Assembly (NCBI GenBank): GCA_018673255.1
Contig: JABHDC010000225.1
Span: 1-54,543, forward strand
Direction of reading: 5' to 3'
Origin: Gemmatimonadota bacterium
GTDB lineage: Bacteria; Latescibacterota; UBA2968; UBA8231
DNA length: 54,543 bases
This document shows, in pieces, positions 17,242-26,281 of this stretch. Every line of letters starts with the position of its first letter. The stretch's first letter is position 1. The notes under the pieces are model-generated. The model was not told where the DNA came from. It saw only the letters and a program-made list of their open reading frames with translations, and did not search any database. Made by a program: the position numbers and the translations under genes.

Positions 17242-17259
17242 AAAAGAAAGTCACGAACC

Positions 17260-18108
17260 GTGAACATTCTGGTAACCGGCAGCAGCGGCAACATCGGCGC
17301 GTACGTCGTCAGAAGCTTGTGCGAAGGCCACTTTGTCAGAGGATTCGACAAACAGACCCCGGAGCAGATGCCTGAGGGCTTCGAGTTCTTCCAAGGTGAC
17401 ATACGCGATCGCGACCTGCTTCGCCGTGCGATGGAGGGTGTCGACGCGGTCGTCCATCTTGCCGCAATCGCGTTCGATGTCCCTCCTCTTCACGAAGTCT
17501 TCTCGGTCAACGTGCAGGGGACCTTCAACTCCCTCGACCTCGCCGTCGACGCAGACGTCGGATGCTTTATCTACGCCTCGAGCATTATGGCCTGTGGATT
17601 TGGGCAGAATGTCGATCCGGTCTATTTGCCGATCGACGAAGAGCATCCGCTGTTGGCGAACAGACCGTACGGATTGTCGAAGCGGGTATCGGAGCAGGTG
17701 TGTGCCAGCTTCTCTGACCGAACTGGGATCCGTACGATCAGATTCCGTCTGACGGCGGCAACGCACATGGAGAATGACCGAGGGGCATTGCCCTACGACG
17801 GCCGCATTGGGGAGATGGGCATCTACCAATACTTCGACATGAGAGATTTCATCGCGATGATCGAACGGGTTCTCGTTCAGGAGGAGATCCGGAGCGAGAC
17901 CTTCCTTGTCAGTGCGCTCGACTCTGGGCATGGCACGCCGACGCCGCAGGTCATTCGGGAATTCTATCCTGATGCTGAGTTGCGCTATTCGCAGCTTGTC
18001 GAGTCGTCGCCATTCGTGACCATGGCCAAGGCACAGCGGGTCCTGGGCTTCACACCGACCTACTCATGGCGGAATAAGGCTGCACACGGCGCGAGCGACC
18101 CCGCTTGA
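17260..18108 (+). CDS. Extended SDR NAD(P)-dependent epimerase/dehydratase or uronate-dehydrogenase-like protein
   Basis: The 282-residue protein has the extended-SDR nucleotide-binding motif GSSGNIGAYV at its start and the adenine-site DIRD segment. AVVHLAAIA follows, and the catalytic Ser/Tyr-x3-Lys appears as ASSIMA and YGLSK. It is slightly shorter than classical sugar epimerases (about 310-340) and closer to uronate dehydrogenase length. The GTG start lies 18 bases after the bicupin stop. Likely substrates are a nucleotide sugar, a free uronate or an aldose. The surrounding oxidative enzymes favour oxidation of a free sugar or uronate, but this is inference. Confidence 0.8.
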   Translation: MNILVTGSSGNIGAYVVRSLCEGHFVRGFDKQTPEQMPEGFEFFQGDIRDRDLLRRAMEGVDAVVHLAAIAFDVPPLHEVFSVNVQGTFNSLDLAVDADVGCFIYASSIMACGFGQNVDPVYLPIDEEHPLLANRPYGLSKRVSEQVCASFSDRTGIRTIRFRLTAATHMENDRGALPYDGRIGEMGIYQYFDMRDFIAMIERVLVQEEIRSETFLVSALDSGHGTPTPQVIREFYPDAELRYSQLVESSPFVTMAKAQRVLGFTPTYSWRNKAAHGASDPA

Positions 18109-18126
18109 TTAACTGAGGAGGATGAC

Positions 18127-18876
18127 GTGGTGAAAGCCGGACTCTGTGTCGCGGGAGCAGTGGTGGCTGGTATGCTGTTGCTATCTGGATGCAGCTACCA
18201 CGAATACGCCGGGCCCTTCACGCCCCCTGAAACTCAGGGGGACGAGATGTCTGTCGCTGATGACGGCAGCGTGACCTTTGCTCGAGGACGACTCGAAGTT
18301 CGGCTCCGACCGATCACGAGAGCGGAACTGGACAGACAGTTCAGCGAACGCTCACAGCAGGGCAACAAGTCGACGAATCCCTTCACCTATGGCAACACTG
18401 AATTCGCGGTGGTTGATTCGGGCCGCGATCGATTCTCTGTGTTCGAGCTATCGGTGAAGAACTATGCCTTCCCAAAAGTCGCGATCGATCCCAGTCGGGC
18501 CATGATCGTGGCCCAGAACGGGAGGAGTTACTGGAGCCTGACGTTGCCTCAGCTAGAGACATACCATCGGGCGTACGCCATTGGTTACCGAGGGAATGAA
18601 TACGCCCGATACAGGCAGAGCTTGGAGCTACTCCGTCGAACGCTCTTCAAATCCGAGCCCGTCTTCTCCGGTCAGGAGACATCCGGCTATCTCGTATTCC
18701 CGGCAATTCACCCGGATGTAGAGGGCATCGACGTGACGATTCCTGGAGTTGCATTGCGGTTCGACTACCAGGGCGAACCCGTGGAGTCCACATCGGTCAC
18801 CTACCGGTTCCATCGACAGATTGGGCGACTACTACCCAATGGAACACTGATCATCGACAACAATGGTGGAGTATGA
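18127..18876 (+). CDS. Lipoprotein of unknown function
   Basis: The 249-residue protein has a lipoprotein signal (MVKAGLCVAGAVVAGMLLLS-GC) with the acylated Cys at about residue 22. No family is recognised in the mature part, which is beta-rich and contains a central NTEFAVVDSGRDRFSVFEL segment. The start is GTG 18127 (or GTG 18130) behind a GAGGAGG ribosome site; ATG 18123 is out of frame. The following gene begins two bases after its stop. Its place among sugar-catabolic genes suggests a periplasmic accessory role. Confidence 0.7.
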   Translation: MVKAGLCVAGAVVAGMLLLSGCSYHEYAGPFTPPETQGDEMSVADDGSVTFARGRLEVRLRPITRAELDRQFSERSQQGNKSTNPFTYGNTEFAVVDSGRDRFSVFELSVKNYAFPKVAIDPSRAMIVAQNGRSYWSLTLPQLETYHRAYAIGYRGNEYARYRQSLELLRRTLFKSEPVFSGQETSGYLVFPAIHPDVEGIDVTIPGVALRFDYQGEPVESTSVTYRFHRQIGRLLPNGTLIIDNNGGV

Positions 18877-18877
18877 C

Positions 18878-19558
18878 ATGAAACAGAGAATGATCGACCT
18901 GACTCTACCCCTCTTCACCGGTGCACCGATCTGGTCGCCAGAGCCCAAGACAGTAATCAGTGACTATTTCACCATCGGTCGAGACTATGGCCACGTAGAG
19001 ATGATGAACATGAAGGTGCTGTTCATGTCTGGGCATGCTGGAACGCACTGCGACGCGCCAAAACACCTGCGAGCAGGCAAACCATCTCTCGACGAGGTCC
19101 CCCTGGAGCGCTACGTCGGTGAGGCGGTCGTCGCGCACCTCCCCCACAAGGGGCTCGATGATCCCTGGATCATGGTGTCGGACATCGAGCACCTCGCTGA
19201 GGATCTGGTGGAGGGTTCGCGACTTCTCGTACACACTGGTTGGGATCGTTTCTGGGAGAAGGACAACGAGACGTACTTCAACCAGCAGCTGGCTCCCAAG
19301 CTGCATCTGGAAACGCTGGCGTGGCTACGTGATCGGAAGATTGGTCTCATCGGCGTGGACATGCCAAGTGTGAATGCCCTGCTCGAAGAGCATGCCACAG
19401 TCTTCGACGCCGAGATGCCTCCGACGATCGTCGAGCTGCTGACGAATCTCGATCAACTCCCGGAGCGGGTGACCCTTCTCTGTCTACCCCTGAGGATACA
19501 AGAAGGGGACGGATCACCGGTGAGGGCCGTCGCCCTGGTCGACGAGAGTGATGACTGA
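18878..19558 (+). CDS. Cyclase / kynurenine-formamidase-like metal hydrolase (PF04199 type)
   Basis: The 226-residue protein carries the hallmark motif HAGTHCDAPKHL (H-x-G-T-H-x-D-x3-H) that binds the metal in this family. MIDLTLPLFTGAPIW occurs at the start, and a conserved HTGWDRFWEKDN follows in the middle. Members hydrolyse N-formylkynurenine, cyclic amides, isatin or lactone-like substrates. In this locus a lactone or related cyclic sugar derivative is plausible. ATG 18878 is chosen over 18863 because GGTGGAG sits at proper spacing before it. Its stop overlaps the next start (TGATG). Confidence 0.82.
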   Translation: MKQRMIDLTLPLFTGAPIWSPEPKTVISDYFTIGRDYGHVEMMNMKVLFMSGHAGTHCDAPKHLRAGKPSLDEVPLERYVGEAVVAHLPHKGLDDPWIMVSDIEHLAEDLVEGSRLLVHTGWDRFWEKDNETYFNQQLAPKLHLETLAWLRDRKIGLIGVDMPSVNALLEEHATVFDAEMPPTIVELLTNLDQLPERVTLLCLPLRIQEGDGSPVRAVALVDESDD

Positions 19559-20673
19559 TGGTCGATCCCGTACGACTCGCTTTCGTGGGATGCGGAAACT
19601 GTCTCCACATCAGCTTTGGTCCCGTGCTGTCCTTCGTCGAGGGACTCGATGTCGTGGCGGCAGTTGATCCTCTTCCTGAGAATCTCGCTGCAGCCAGGTC
19701 AGGCTATGGCATTGCCGCTGGCTACGAGAGTCTGGAAGAATGCCTCGACAACGAGGCGATAGATGCAGCTCTCATTGCGGCGCCGGTACAACTGCACCGG
19801 AATCTTGCAGTCATGTGTGCCGAAAGGGGTATCCATGTCATGCTCGAGAAGCCGATGGCGCGCACCGTTACCGAGTGCGACGAGATCATCTCTGCCCATG
19901 AGCAGGCTGGCACGACGTTGATGCTTGGCCTTATGAAGCGCTACAACCGCTCCATGCTGGCCGTCGCAGATCTGCTGGAGTCAGGATCGATCGGTCAGAT
20001 CATGGGTGTGAGACACAACTGGGACTGGGGCGGGGCTCAAGAGGCGATCTCAGCTGGTTGGCGAGGGAGTCTAGATACCTGGGGTGGCCAATGGCAGGAC
20101 CACGGTGCACACAGCGTCGATTTGGCGAACTGGTGGGCGGGTCCGGTGTCGTCGGTGATGGCTGTCTTTGATCGCACCGAGCCGGGATGGGAAGTCGAGA
20201 ATGAGTACAACGTGATCTGCACGCACCAGAACGGCGTTCGCAGCACCCACCAGAGCACGAAGAACTATCACAAGCCGAACGAAGAGCACTATCTAATCTT
20301 CGGCGACTGCGGAACGGTTGAGCTACGCCACAGGTCCACGGTCTGGCAGTACACGACACCCTACGAGGTCGCGATACACAGATTTGGCAATCGCTCGGAA
20401 GATCATCAGCCAGCCTTCTGCTCGAACTGGCTTGAGGAGGCACGACGATTTGGCCAGTACAAGATTGAGCTAGACCACTTCGTGCAGTGCCTGCGTGAAG
20501 GAAGCCGGCCGCGGACGGATGGGGCATCGGGACGGGCGGCCGTCGAAGTGATTACTGCAGCCTATCTGTCCGCAATCGAGCGGCGTGAGGTCTGCCTACC
20601 GCTGACGACGACGCCAGACATCGAAGGATTCTTCGCTCAACTTCCGGCACGAGTGCCAGAGCGTCTCCGGTAG
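19558..20673 (+). CDS. Gfo/Idh/MocA family NAD(P)-dependent oxidoreductase
   Basis: The 371-residue protein shows the N-terminal Rossmann start RLAFVGCGNCLHISFG, the signature MLEKPMARTVTECD containing the EKP lysine, and the C-terminal domain motif GGQWQDHGAHSVDLANWW with the usual catalytic His. The family oxidises or reduces hydroxyls of sugars, inositols and their derivatives. It is translationally coupled to the cyclase before it and abuts the CBM9-like gene after it (no gap). The key residues are all present, so it should be active on a sugar-type substrate. Confidence 0.87.
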   Translation: MVDPVRLAFVGCGNCLHISFGPVLSFVEGLDVVAAVDPLPENLAAARSGYGIAAGYESLEECLDNEAIDAALIAAPVQLHRNLAVMCAERGIHVMLEKPMARTVTECDEIISAHEQAGTTLMLGLMKRYNRSMLAVADLLESGSIGQIMGVRHNWDWGGAQEAISAGWRGSLDTWGGQWQDHGAHSVDLANWWAGPVSSVMAVFDRTEPGWEVENEYNVICTHQNGVRSTHQSTKNYHKPNEEHYLIFGDCGTVELRHRSTVWQYTTPYEVAIHRFGNRSEDHQPAFCSNWLEEARRFGQYKIELDHFVQCLREGSRPRTDGASGRAAVEVITAAYLSAIERREVCLPLTTTPDIEGFFAQLPARVPERLR

Positions 20674-21651
20674 ATGTGGCGGTCATGTGTCACTCTCACA
20701 CTTGTCTGCGTCACGGCGCTGCATTCCGACGACAGACGGCAAGGAGCTAGCGTAACCGTGGGACTAGAAAACAATTCGGAGCAGCCGAGGCGAATCGTAA
20801 ATTTCCCCATGCGAGGCATCCTGCCGGGCAGGCATGTCGCTGTTCCACTCGCACGAGAGAATCTGGATGGCTTGCCGCCCGTTTCTCGATACGAATGCCG
20901 CAGGTCGCCAGAGCCGATCTGGGTCGATGGCAAGCTGGATGAAGCCGTCTGGCAGCGGGTAACGTGGTCAGAGTCTTTCGTGCGTATCGTCACCGGTGAT
21001 GAGGCGAGTGTAGAGACGAGAGTCGCGCTGCTATGGGATGAGCAGTTCCTCTATGTTGGCTATCGAGTGGAGGACCCGGATGTGCGTGGCACGATGGGGA
21101 GTTACCACGACCACATCTATATGGACGACGACGATGTGGAGATCTTCGTCGAGGGCGACGGTTACTATTACGAACTCGGGCTCAATCCGATCAACAACTT
21201 CTACGAACTGCGCTGGACCTGGTTGGAGAACCTCGTCAGAGATCAAAGATTTGCCGAGATCGAGCAACTCCTGAAACTCGACGACTATCTGTACTACACC
21301 GCGCGCGAGGGGGCTCAACTCGGATGTGTGGGTGACTTGAATTACCACCTAAAGGGTCTGCTGACGGCGGTTTCGATCGACGGAATCCTAAATCAGTCAG
21401 CCACCGCCGATCGAGGCTGGACGGTGGAGATGGCTCTTCCCTGGTCCAGTCTGCAGCAGGTGGCTGGCAGCAGGACCTTCCCGCCACAGGCTGGAGATAT
21501 GCTCCGGATGATGGGATATCGGATGCGTCAGGCGAGAGACGCTGGCCCGCTGAGTGAAAATGAAGCTTCGACGTGGGGTGTGGTTGGGAGTGGCAATATC
21601 CACATCCCTGAGCGTTGGAGTGAAGTGGTCTTCTCCGACGAGGACGCATAA
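20674..21651 (+). CDS. CBM9-like domain protein (PF06452 type)
   Basis: The 325-residue protein has a carbohydrate-binding family 9-like domain from about residue 75 to the end: PIWVDGKLDEAVWQ, RVALLWDEQFLYVGYRVEDP, DDDDVEIFVEGDGYYYELGLNP, WTVEMALPWSSL. The N-terminus is weakly hydrophobic (WRSCVTLTLVCVTAL) and may be a signal peptide. Such proteins are common in glycan loci of environmental bacteria, where they bind sugars. The ATG directly follows the previous TAG. A later GTG at 20758 is possible but would lose the putative signal. Confidence 0.8.
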   Translation: MWRSCVTLTLVCVTALHSDDRRQGASVTVGLENNSEQPRRIVNFPMRGILPGRHVAVPLARENLDGLPPVSRYECRRSPEPIWVDGKLDEAVWQRVTWSESFVRIVTGDEASVETRVALLWDEQFLYVGYRVEDPDVRGTMGSYHDHIYMDDDDVEIFVEGDGYYYELGLNPINNFYELRWTWLENLVRDQRFAEIEQLLKLDDYLYYTAREGAQLGCVGDLNYHLKGLLTAVSIDGILNQSATADRGWTVEMALPWSSLQQVAGSRTFPPQAGDMLRMMGYRMRQARDAGPLSENEASTWGVVGSGNIHIPERWSEVVFSDEDA

Positions 21652-21696
21652 CGTGCACGGTGCACTCGAGAACCCGGTCAACCAGAGAGGAAAGTG

Positions 21697-22560
21697 ATGG
21701 ATAGCGTTAACGTTCTCGTGGACAGTTCCTGTCTACTTGGCGAGAGTCCTCTGTGGCATCCCGATGAACGATGCCTGTACTGGCTGGACATTCTCGCGGG
21801 AAAGCTGTTTCGCTACGATCCTGCAAAGGGTGAGAGCGAAACCTGCTACGAAGGAGATCCCATTGGGGGAATGACGCTACAGGAGAATGGTGATCTCTTG
21901 CTCTTCATGGCCCGGGGAGCCGTGGCGACGTGGCACGAAGGCAAGCTGACCCAGATCATCAAAGAGATACCGGACGAGCGGGAAACGCGCTTCAACGATG
22001 TCATCGCCGCGCCGGATGGCAGCATCTTCTGTGGGACCATGCCAACTGACAGCCGACCTGGCAGGCTCTACCACCTGTCATGTGGGGGAGAGCTCACCAT
22101 CGTCCTGGAGGGGATCGGCATTTCCAATGGTCTGGGCTTTACGATCGATGGCCTTGGTCTCTATTACACCGATTCTGCCAAGGGTGAGATCTACCAGTTC
22201 GACTACGGGCGCTCGTCGGGCGAGATCAGCAATCAGCGCGTTTTCGTTTCCTCGACCGAGCCAGCCGATGGGATTCCGGACGGACTGACAGTCGACAGGG
22301 ACGGGTATGTCTGGTCCTGTCGCTGGGACGGCGGATGCATCATCCGTTACACACCCGAAGGGGTCGAAGACAGGCGGATTGAGCTTCCGGCGCGTCAGGT
22401 TACGAGTCTCGTCTTCGCAGGTACTGGACTGCGACAGCTCTTCGTCACTTCCGCCGGCGGCGACGATCGAGAAGCGAACGGTGTCTCGGCAGGGGCGCTA
22501 TTTCGTGTGGAGTCCGGAGTCGAGGGCGTGCCTGAACAGAGATCGAAGATCGACGTATAG
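21697..22560 (+). CDS. SMP-30/gluconolactonase/LRE family lactonase
   Basis: The 287-residue protein is a six-bladed propeller of the SMP-30 family. It shows LGESPLWHPDERCLYWLDI with the metal-binding Glu near residue 14, RFNDVIAAPDGSIFCGTM, SNGLGFTIDGLGLYYTDS and PDGLTVDRDGYVWSC. The family hydrolyses aldonolactones. In a non-phosphorylative sugar route it would open the lactone made by the AKR, ADH or SDR dehydrogenases in this locus. ATG 21697 follows AGAGAGG; GTG 21694 is also possible. Confidence 0.88.
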   Translation: MDSVNVLVDSSCLLGESPLWHPDERCLYWLDILAGKLFRYDPAKGESETCYEGDPIGGMTLQENGDLLLFMARGAVATWHEGKLTQIIKEIPDERETRFNDVIAAPDGSIFCGTMPTDSRPGRLYHLSCGGELTIVLEGIGISNGLGFTIDGLGLYYTDSAKGEIYQFDYGRSSGEISNQRVFVSSTEPADGIPDGLTVDRDGYVWSCRWDGGCIIRYTPEGVEDRRIELPARQVTSLVFAGTGLRQLFVTSAGGDDREANGVSAGALFRVESGVEGVPEQRSKIDV

Positions 22561-22570
22561 GGGCATAGAG

Positions 22571-25500
22571 GTGTTCACGTCAACATCTCGGACGAACCTG
22601 CTTCTGTATGCGGCGTTCTTCGTCTCCGGAGCAGCGGGCCTCATGCTGCAGGTCGTCTGGTTACGCAATCTCAAGCTGATCTTCGGCAGCACCGTGCCGG
22701 CCGTGAGCACGGTGCTTGCCGCCTTTATGGCGGGACTGGCTCTGGGTAGCTACCTGCTGGGGCGGGTTGCTGATCGCACGACGAATCGCATCCGCCTCTA
22801 CGCCTTTCTTGAGCTCGGCGTCGGTCTGTCAGCGCTGCTGCTACCGACGCTTTTCCGGACGATCACACCACTATACGCCAGTGCCTATCGGTGGCAGATC
22901 GAGTCTGGTGAAGGCGGGCTGACGTCAGTGATCACCTTCGGTCTCAGCCTTTGCGTTCTGTTGATCCCCACCACACTCATGGGAGGAACCCTACCCGTAC
23001 TGTGTACCCACCTCATTGAGAATCGTAGCACGCTGGGTCGGCGAGTGGGGCTATTGTATGGCTTGAACACAGCCGGAGCGGTGCTGGGTGCCCTCGTCGC
23101 GGGGTTCATTCTGCTTCACGCCGTGGGCGTAGGCGGTACTCTGAAGATTGCAGCAGCACTCTACCTCGCGATTGGCGTGCTGTTCCTATGGTGTTCTGCG
23201 GCTCAGGATTGGAGTACAGGCCAGAGTCAGACTCCGACGGAGATCGAACACACGGTAGATGGCGCGATTTCCGGTGAGCGGAATCCCCACCACGTCGAGC
23301 TGATTCTCATCGCTTTCGGTCTTTCCGGGATGGCAGCCCTCGGGTACGAGGTCGCCTGGACTCGGTGCCTTCTGTTCTTCATTGGCGTTGAGACCTACGC
23401 CTTCAGCGCCATGCTGGCGGTCTTCCTTCTCGGGCTGGCCCTGGGGAGCTTCATGTTTACGCGCTGGTGGGACCGTGACACCGGTCTGACTCGCTGCCTG
23501 GCAAAGCTCGAAATCGGCATCGGTCTCTCAGCGATGGGTTCGATCGTTGTGTTTTCGTTGCTTCGCCATGTCAATGAGGCTCTCTTCGGTTGGGACACAA
23601 TTCGCGCCACATGGCTGGGGCTTGTGAGCGTCAAGTTCCTGGACACGGCACTGGTCGTGCTGGTGCCCACGATCCTGATGGGGGCCACCTTCCCTCTCGT
23701 CAGCAAGCTCGTGACGTCGCTGAACCACACGGGACGCTCAATCGGGAATGTCTATTCGATCAACACGATAGGCGCCATCCTGGGGTCGGTCCTCGCAGGA
23801 TTCCTTCTCATCCCCCAGGTCGGCGTGCAGCTTACGGTGGTCGGGCTGGCCGGGTTGAATCTTCTCATAGGCGGCGGACTGTGGGTGTTGTCGGAGGGTA
23901 GACCGACGCTGAGACATCTGATCGGTGGAGGAGGGCTCGTCGCTGTGTGGGTTGCGATGGCGTGGTTCGCTTCTGCTACACCGATGGTAGAATGGACATC
24001 CTATTTCCATCGTGAGGGCAACGAGTTCACTGTCCTGTACGCCAGCGAGGGCACGGCAGCTTCTGTCGCTGTCCTCGAGCGGGCAAACGGAGTTCGTGAA
24101 CTGAATCTCGACGGCAAGAGCACTGCCTACAGCAACTACAGCGATGTCCAGGTACATCAGTATCTGGGGCATCTGCCTCTTCTGCTGCGCTCATCGAGAC
24201 GACCTGCGAAAGTTCTCGTCGTCGGCTTCGGTCTTGGGTCCACGTCATGGTCGAGTCTTCAACACGACGTCGAGCGAGTGGATTGTGTGGAGTTGGTGCG
24301 AGAGGAGCAGCAGACAGCGTCCTATTTCGTCGAACAGAATGGTGACGTGCTTCGCGATCCGCGATTCAGGTGGATCCTCGGGGACGGACGCAATCACCTG
24401 CTGGCGACCGATCAGATCTACGATGTGATCTCAATCAATGCGGTGCACCCGAGGATGAGCCCCAGTCTGTACACGACCGACTTCTACGAACTGGTAGACG
24501 GCCGCCTGGCTGATGACGGTTTCGTGTGTGTATGGCTGACTACGCATGGCGTGAGCAAACGCGAATTCAAGATGCTGGTCAGATCTCTCCTGGAGGTAGT
24601 CCCCAACGCCTCTCTCTGGGACGTCAATTCTCAACATCTCGTCATGGTCGGCTCCAAACGGCCGTTGAGGATCGACTACGAGCTCTGGCTTGATCGGCAT
24701 ACACGAGACTCGGTGAAGGGTCACCTGGCACAGGTGCACCTCGATCATCCCCAGGCGATCCTCAGCCACTTCCTGCTCGATACATCTGCTCTGCGCGACT
24801 ACAGCAGGGATGTGCCCGTGAACTCCGACGACCACGGCCATGTGGAGTTCAGCAGAGAGGCTTCGTCGCCTGCCACGAAGGCGGAGATCCTGAGCGAACT
24901 CCTGGAACTTCGGCAATCAATCCTGCCCCTGCTGACGAACCTGCCTCAGGGAGTCAGCAGGTCGAGCCTATTCGATGAGAGTGTTTCGCATTTTCTGGCC
25001 TCAGGGCAGAGCATTCTCGGCCGGTTCCATCTCTCCATCGCCCAGGACCGCGCCGCGGCGGAACCGTACCTGGAGCGGTCGATGATCCTGTGGCCGGAGA
25101 GTGACGCGACTGCGCATCTGCTGGGTAAATGCTCACACGTGGCCGTATCACCCCGGGCCAGTGAGTTCCAGCGTGCCTGGGCTCGAGGATGGATTCATGA
25201 GCGAGACGGTCATTTGCCAGAGGCCATGGCCGCGTATCGCGATGCGGTGCGCTCGAACCCGGCATTCGCCGCCGCTCACAGGAGTACAGCGGTGCTGGCT
25301 GAGCGTCTGGGCAACTACGAGGAGGCAATCACGGCCATCAGTGATCTTCGGAAACTGAAGGACTCGCGATCGTACGCTCGGTGGCAGATGGCGATCATGC
25401 TTCAACGCGAGTTTGCGCGGCGACCCGGGGAGTCTGTGACTGTACCGATCGATGGGAACGAGTTGCGGTTCACGCCTGATGATGTGCGAACAGACATCTT

Positions 25501-25777
25501 CCTCGCCCGGGCCTACAACGAAGTCGGACTGGTGGGCCGCGCTGCCGAAATTCTCAAAGGCGCCGCGTTACGGCACCCGGATTCGGCAACAATTGCTGTC
25601 ATCATGGGTGAGAATTCACTGGATGGTGGGCGTATACGAGAGGCTGCCCAGTCCTTTCACGCAGCTCTTGAGCTGGAACCGAATCAGGAACAGGCCAAAC
25701 GTCAATTGGCAGAGCTTGTAGGGTCCAGCAGGTCGTTGTTTCGCGGCTGGGCGGCCAACATCGAAGCATCGCCCTGA
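22571..25777 (+). CDS. Polytopic MFS-like/spermidine-synthase-like fusion protein with C-terminal TPR region
   Basis: The protein has 1068 residues if the GTG at 22571 (behind GGGGCATAGAG) is used. Residues 1-480 hold many membrane segments (VSGAAGLMLQVVWLR, AAFMAGLALGSYLLGRVADR, twice repeated in style). Residues about 537-690 form a spermidine-synthase-like Rossmann domain (KVLVVGFGLGS, GDGRNHLL, FYELVDGRL). Residues about 810-1068 look like TPRs (RDGHLPEAMAAYRDAVRSNPAF). This architecture is known in many environmental genomes as fused MFS/spermidine synthase, but its substrate is unknown. It is the last gene of the operon behind operator 3. The extended frame from 22307 overlaps the lactonase and is rejected. 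Confidence 0.8.
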   Translation: MFTSTSRTNLLLYAAFFVSGAAGLMLQVVWLRNLKLIFGSTVPAVSTVLAAFMAGLALGSYLLGRVADRTTNRIRLYAFLELGVGLSALLLPTLFRTITPLYASAYRWQIESGEGGLTSVITFGLSLCVLLIPTTLMGGTLPVLCTHLIENRSTLGRRVGLLYGLNTAGAVLGALVAGFILLHAVGVGGTLKIAAALYLAIGVLFLWCSAAQDWSTGQSQTPTEIEHTVDGAISGERNPHHVELILIAFGLSGMAALGYEVAWTRCLLFFIGVETYAFSAMLAVFLLGLALGSFMFTRWWDRDTGLTRCLAKLEIGIGLSAMGSIVVFSLLRHVNEALFGWDTIRATWLGLVSVKFLDTALVVLVPTILMGATFPLVSKLVTSLNHTGRSIGNVYSINTIGAILGSVLAGFLLIPQVGVQLTVVGLAGLNLLIGGGLWVLSEGRPTLRHLIGGGGLVAVWVAMAWFASATPMVEWTSYFHREGNEFTVLYASEGTAASVAVLERANGVRELNLDGKSTAYSNYSDVQVHQYLGHLPLLLRSSRRPAKVLVVGFGLGSTSWSSLQHDVERVDCVELVREEQQTASYFVEQNGDVLRDPRFRWILGDGRNHLLATDQIYDVISINAVHPRMSPSLYTTDFYELVDGRLADDGFVCVWLTTHGVSKREFKMLVRSLLEVVPNASLWDVNSQHLVMVGSKRPLRIDYELWLDRHTRDSVKGHLAQVHLDHPQAILSHFLLDTSALRDYSRDVPVNSDDHGHVEFSREASSPATKAEILSELLELRQSILPLLTNLPQGVSRSSLFDESVSHFLASGQSILGRFHLSIAQDRAAAEPYLERSMILWPESDATAHLLGKCSHVAVSPRASEFQRAWARGWIHERDGHLPEAMAAYRDAVRSNPAFAAAHRSTAVLAERLGNYEEAITAISDLRKLKDSRSYARWQMAIMLQREFARRPGESVTVPIDGNELRFTPDDVRTDIFLARAYNEVGLVGRAAEILKGAALRHPDSATIAVIMGENSLDGGRIREAAQSFHAALELEPNQEQAKRQLAELVGSSRSLFRGWAANIEASP

Positions 25778-25812
25778 TGGGAGCGGAGATCGACATAAAC
25801 TCGCAGACATAA

Positions 25813-25836
25813 TTGGTCCAGACCGGTAAGATCCAA
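25813..25836. promoter_or_regulatory. Operator site 4 of the ACCGGT palindrome, upstream of the VOC/Gfo-Idh operon
   Basis: The site reads TTGGTCC-AG-ACCGGT-AA-GATCCAA, one mismatch from the consensus. It overlaps by one base a -10-like CATAAT (25808-25813). A matching -35 was not evident. It lies 70 bp before the VOC gene start. Confidence 0.82.
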
Positions 25837-25906
25837 TATCTTACTCCAGGCTCGACGCAGTGAGAGCACTCGCCAGTGAGTTGACCCAAACCTACGGAGG
25901 TGTGCG

Positions 25907-26275
25907 GTGGTTCAACGCATCCACAAAATCGCGCTGGTCACGGACGACGTTGAAGGGGCTGTGAAATACTACACCCAAGTCCTCGGACTCGAGTTGGCGG
26001 AACGCTTCCCCGTCGATGGTGACGAGGACTTCGTGTTCCTCAAGGCCGGGGATATCACGCTGGAACTGATGCCGAAAAAAACGATGGAGGCCGAAGTGGG
26101 TTTCCATCACATCTCGTTCCGTGTGGACGACGTTGACAACAGTGCCCAGGACCTGAAGAACGAGGGAGTGGACATGGAGGTGGAGCCGATGGATGCCGGT
26201 GTTGGCGGCATTCGTCTGGGGTTCTTCCGGGGACCGAACAACGTTCGACTGCAACTGTTCGAGCGCAACCAATGA
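25907..26275 (+). CDS. VOC (glyoxalase/methylmalonyl-CoA epimerase-like) metalloenzyme
   Basis: The 122-residue protein covers a complete VOC unit with two beta-alpha-beta-beta-beta modules. Probable metal ligands are the early His (HKIALVTDD), a Glu in ITLELM, the His of GFHHISFRV and the terminal Glu of RLQLFE. Members isomerise or cleave 2-oxo compounds, epimerise acyl-CoAs or lyse C-C bonds. The substrate here is unknown, though a 2-keto acid from sugar breakdown would fit. The GTG start at 25907 has GGAGG six bases upstream. It is the first gene behind operator site 4. Confidence 0.82.
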   Translation: MVQRIHKIALVTDDVEGAVKYYTQVLGLELAERFPVDGDEDFVFLKAGDITLELMPKKTMEAEVGFHHISFRVDDVDNSAQDLKNEGVDMEVEPMDAGVGGIRLGFFRGPNNVRLQLFERNQ

Positions 26276-26281
26276 CGGACT

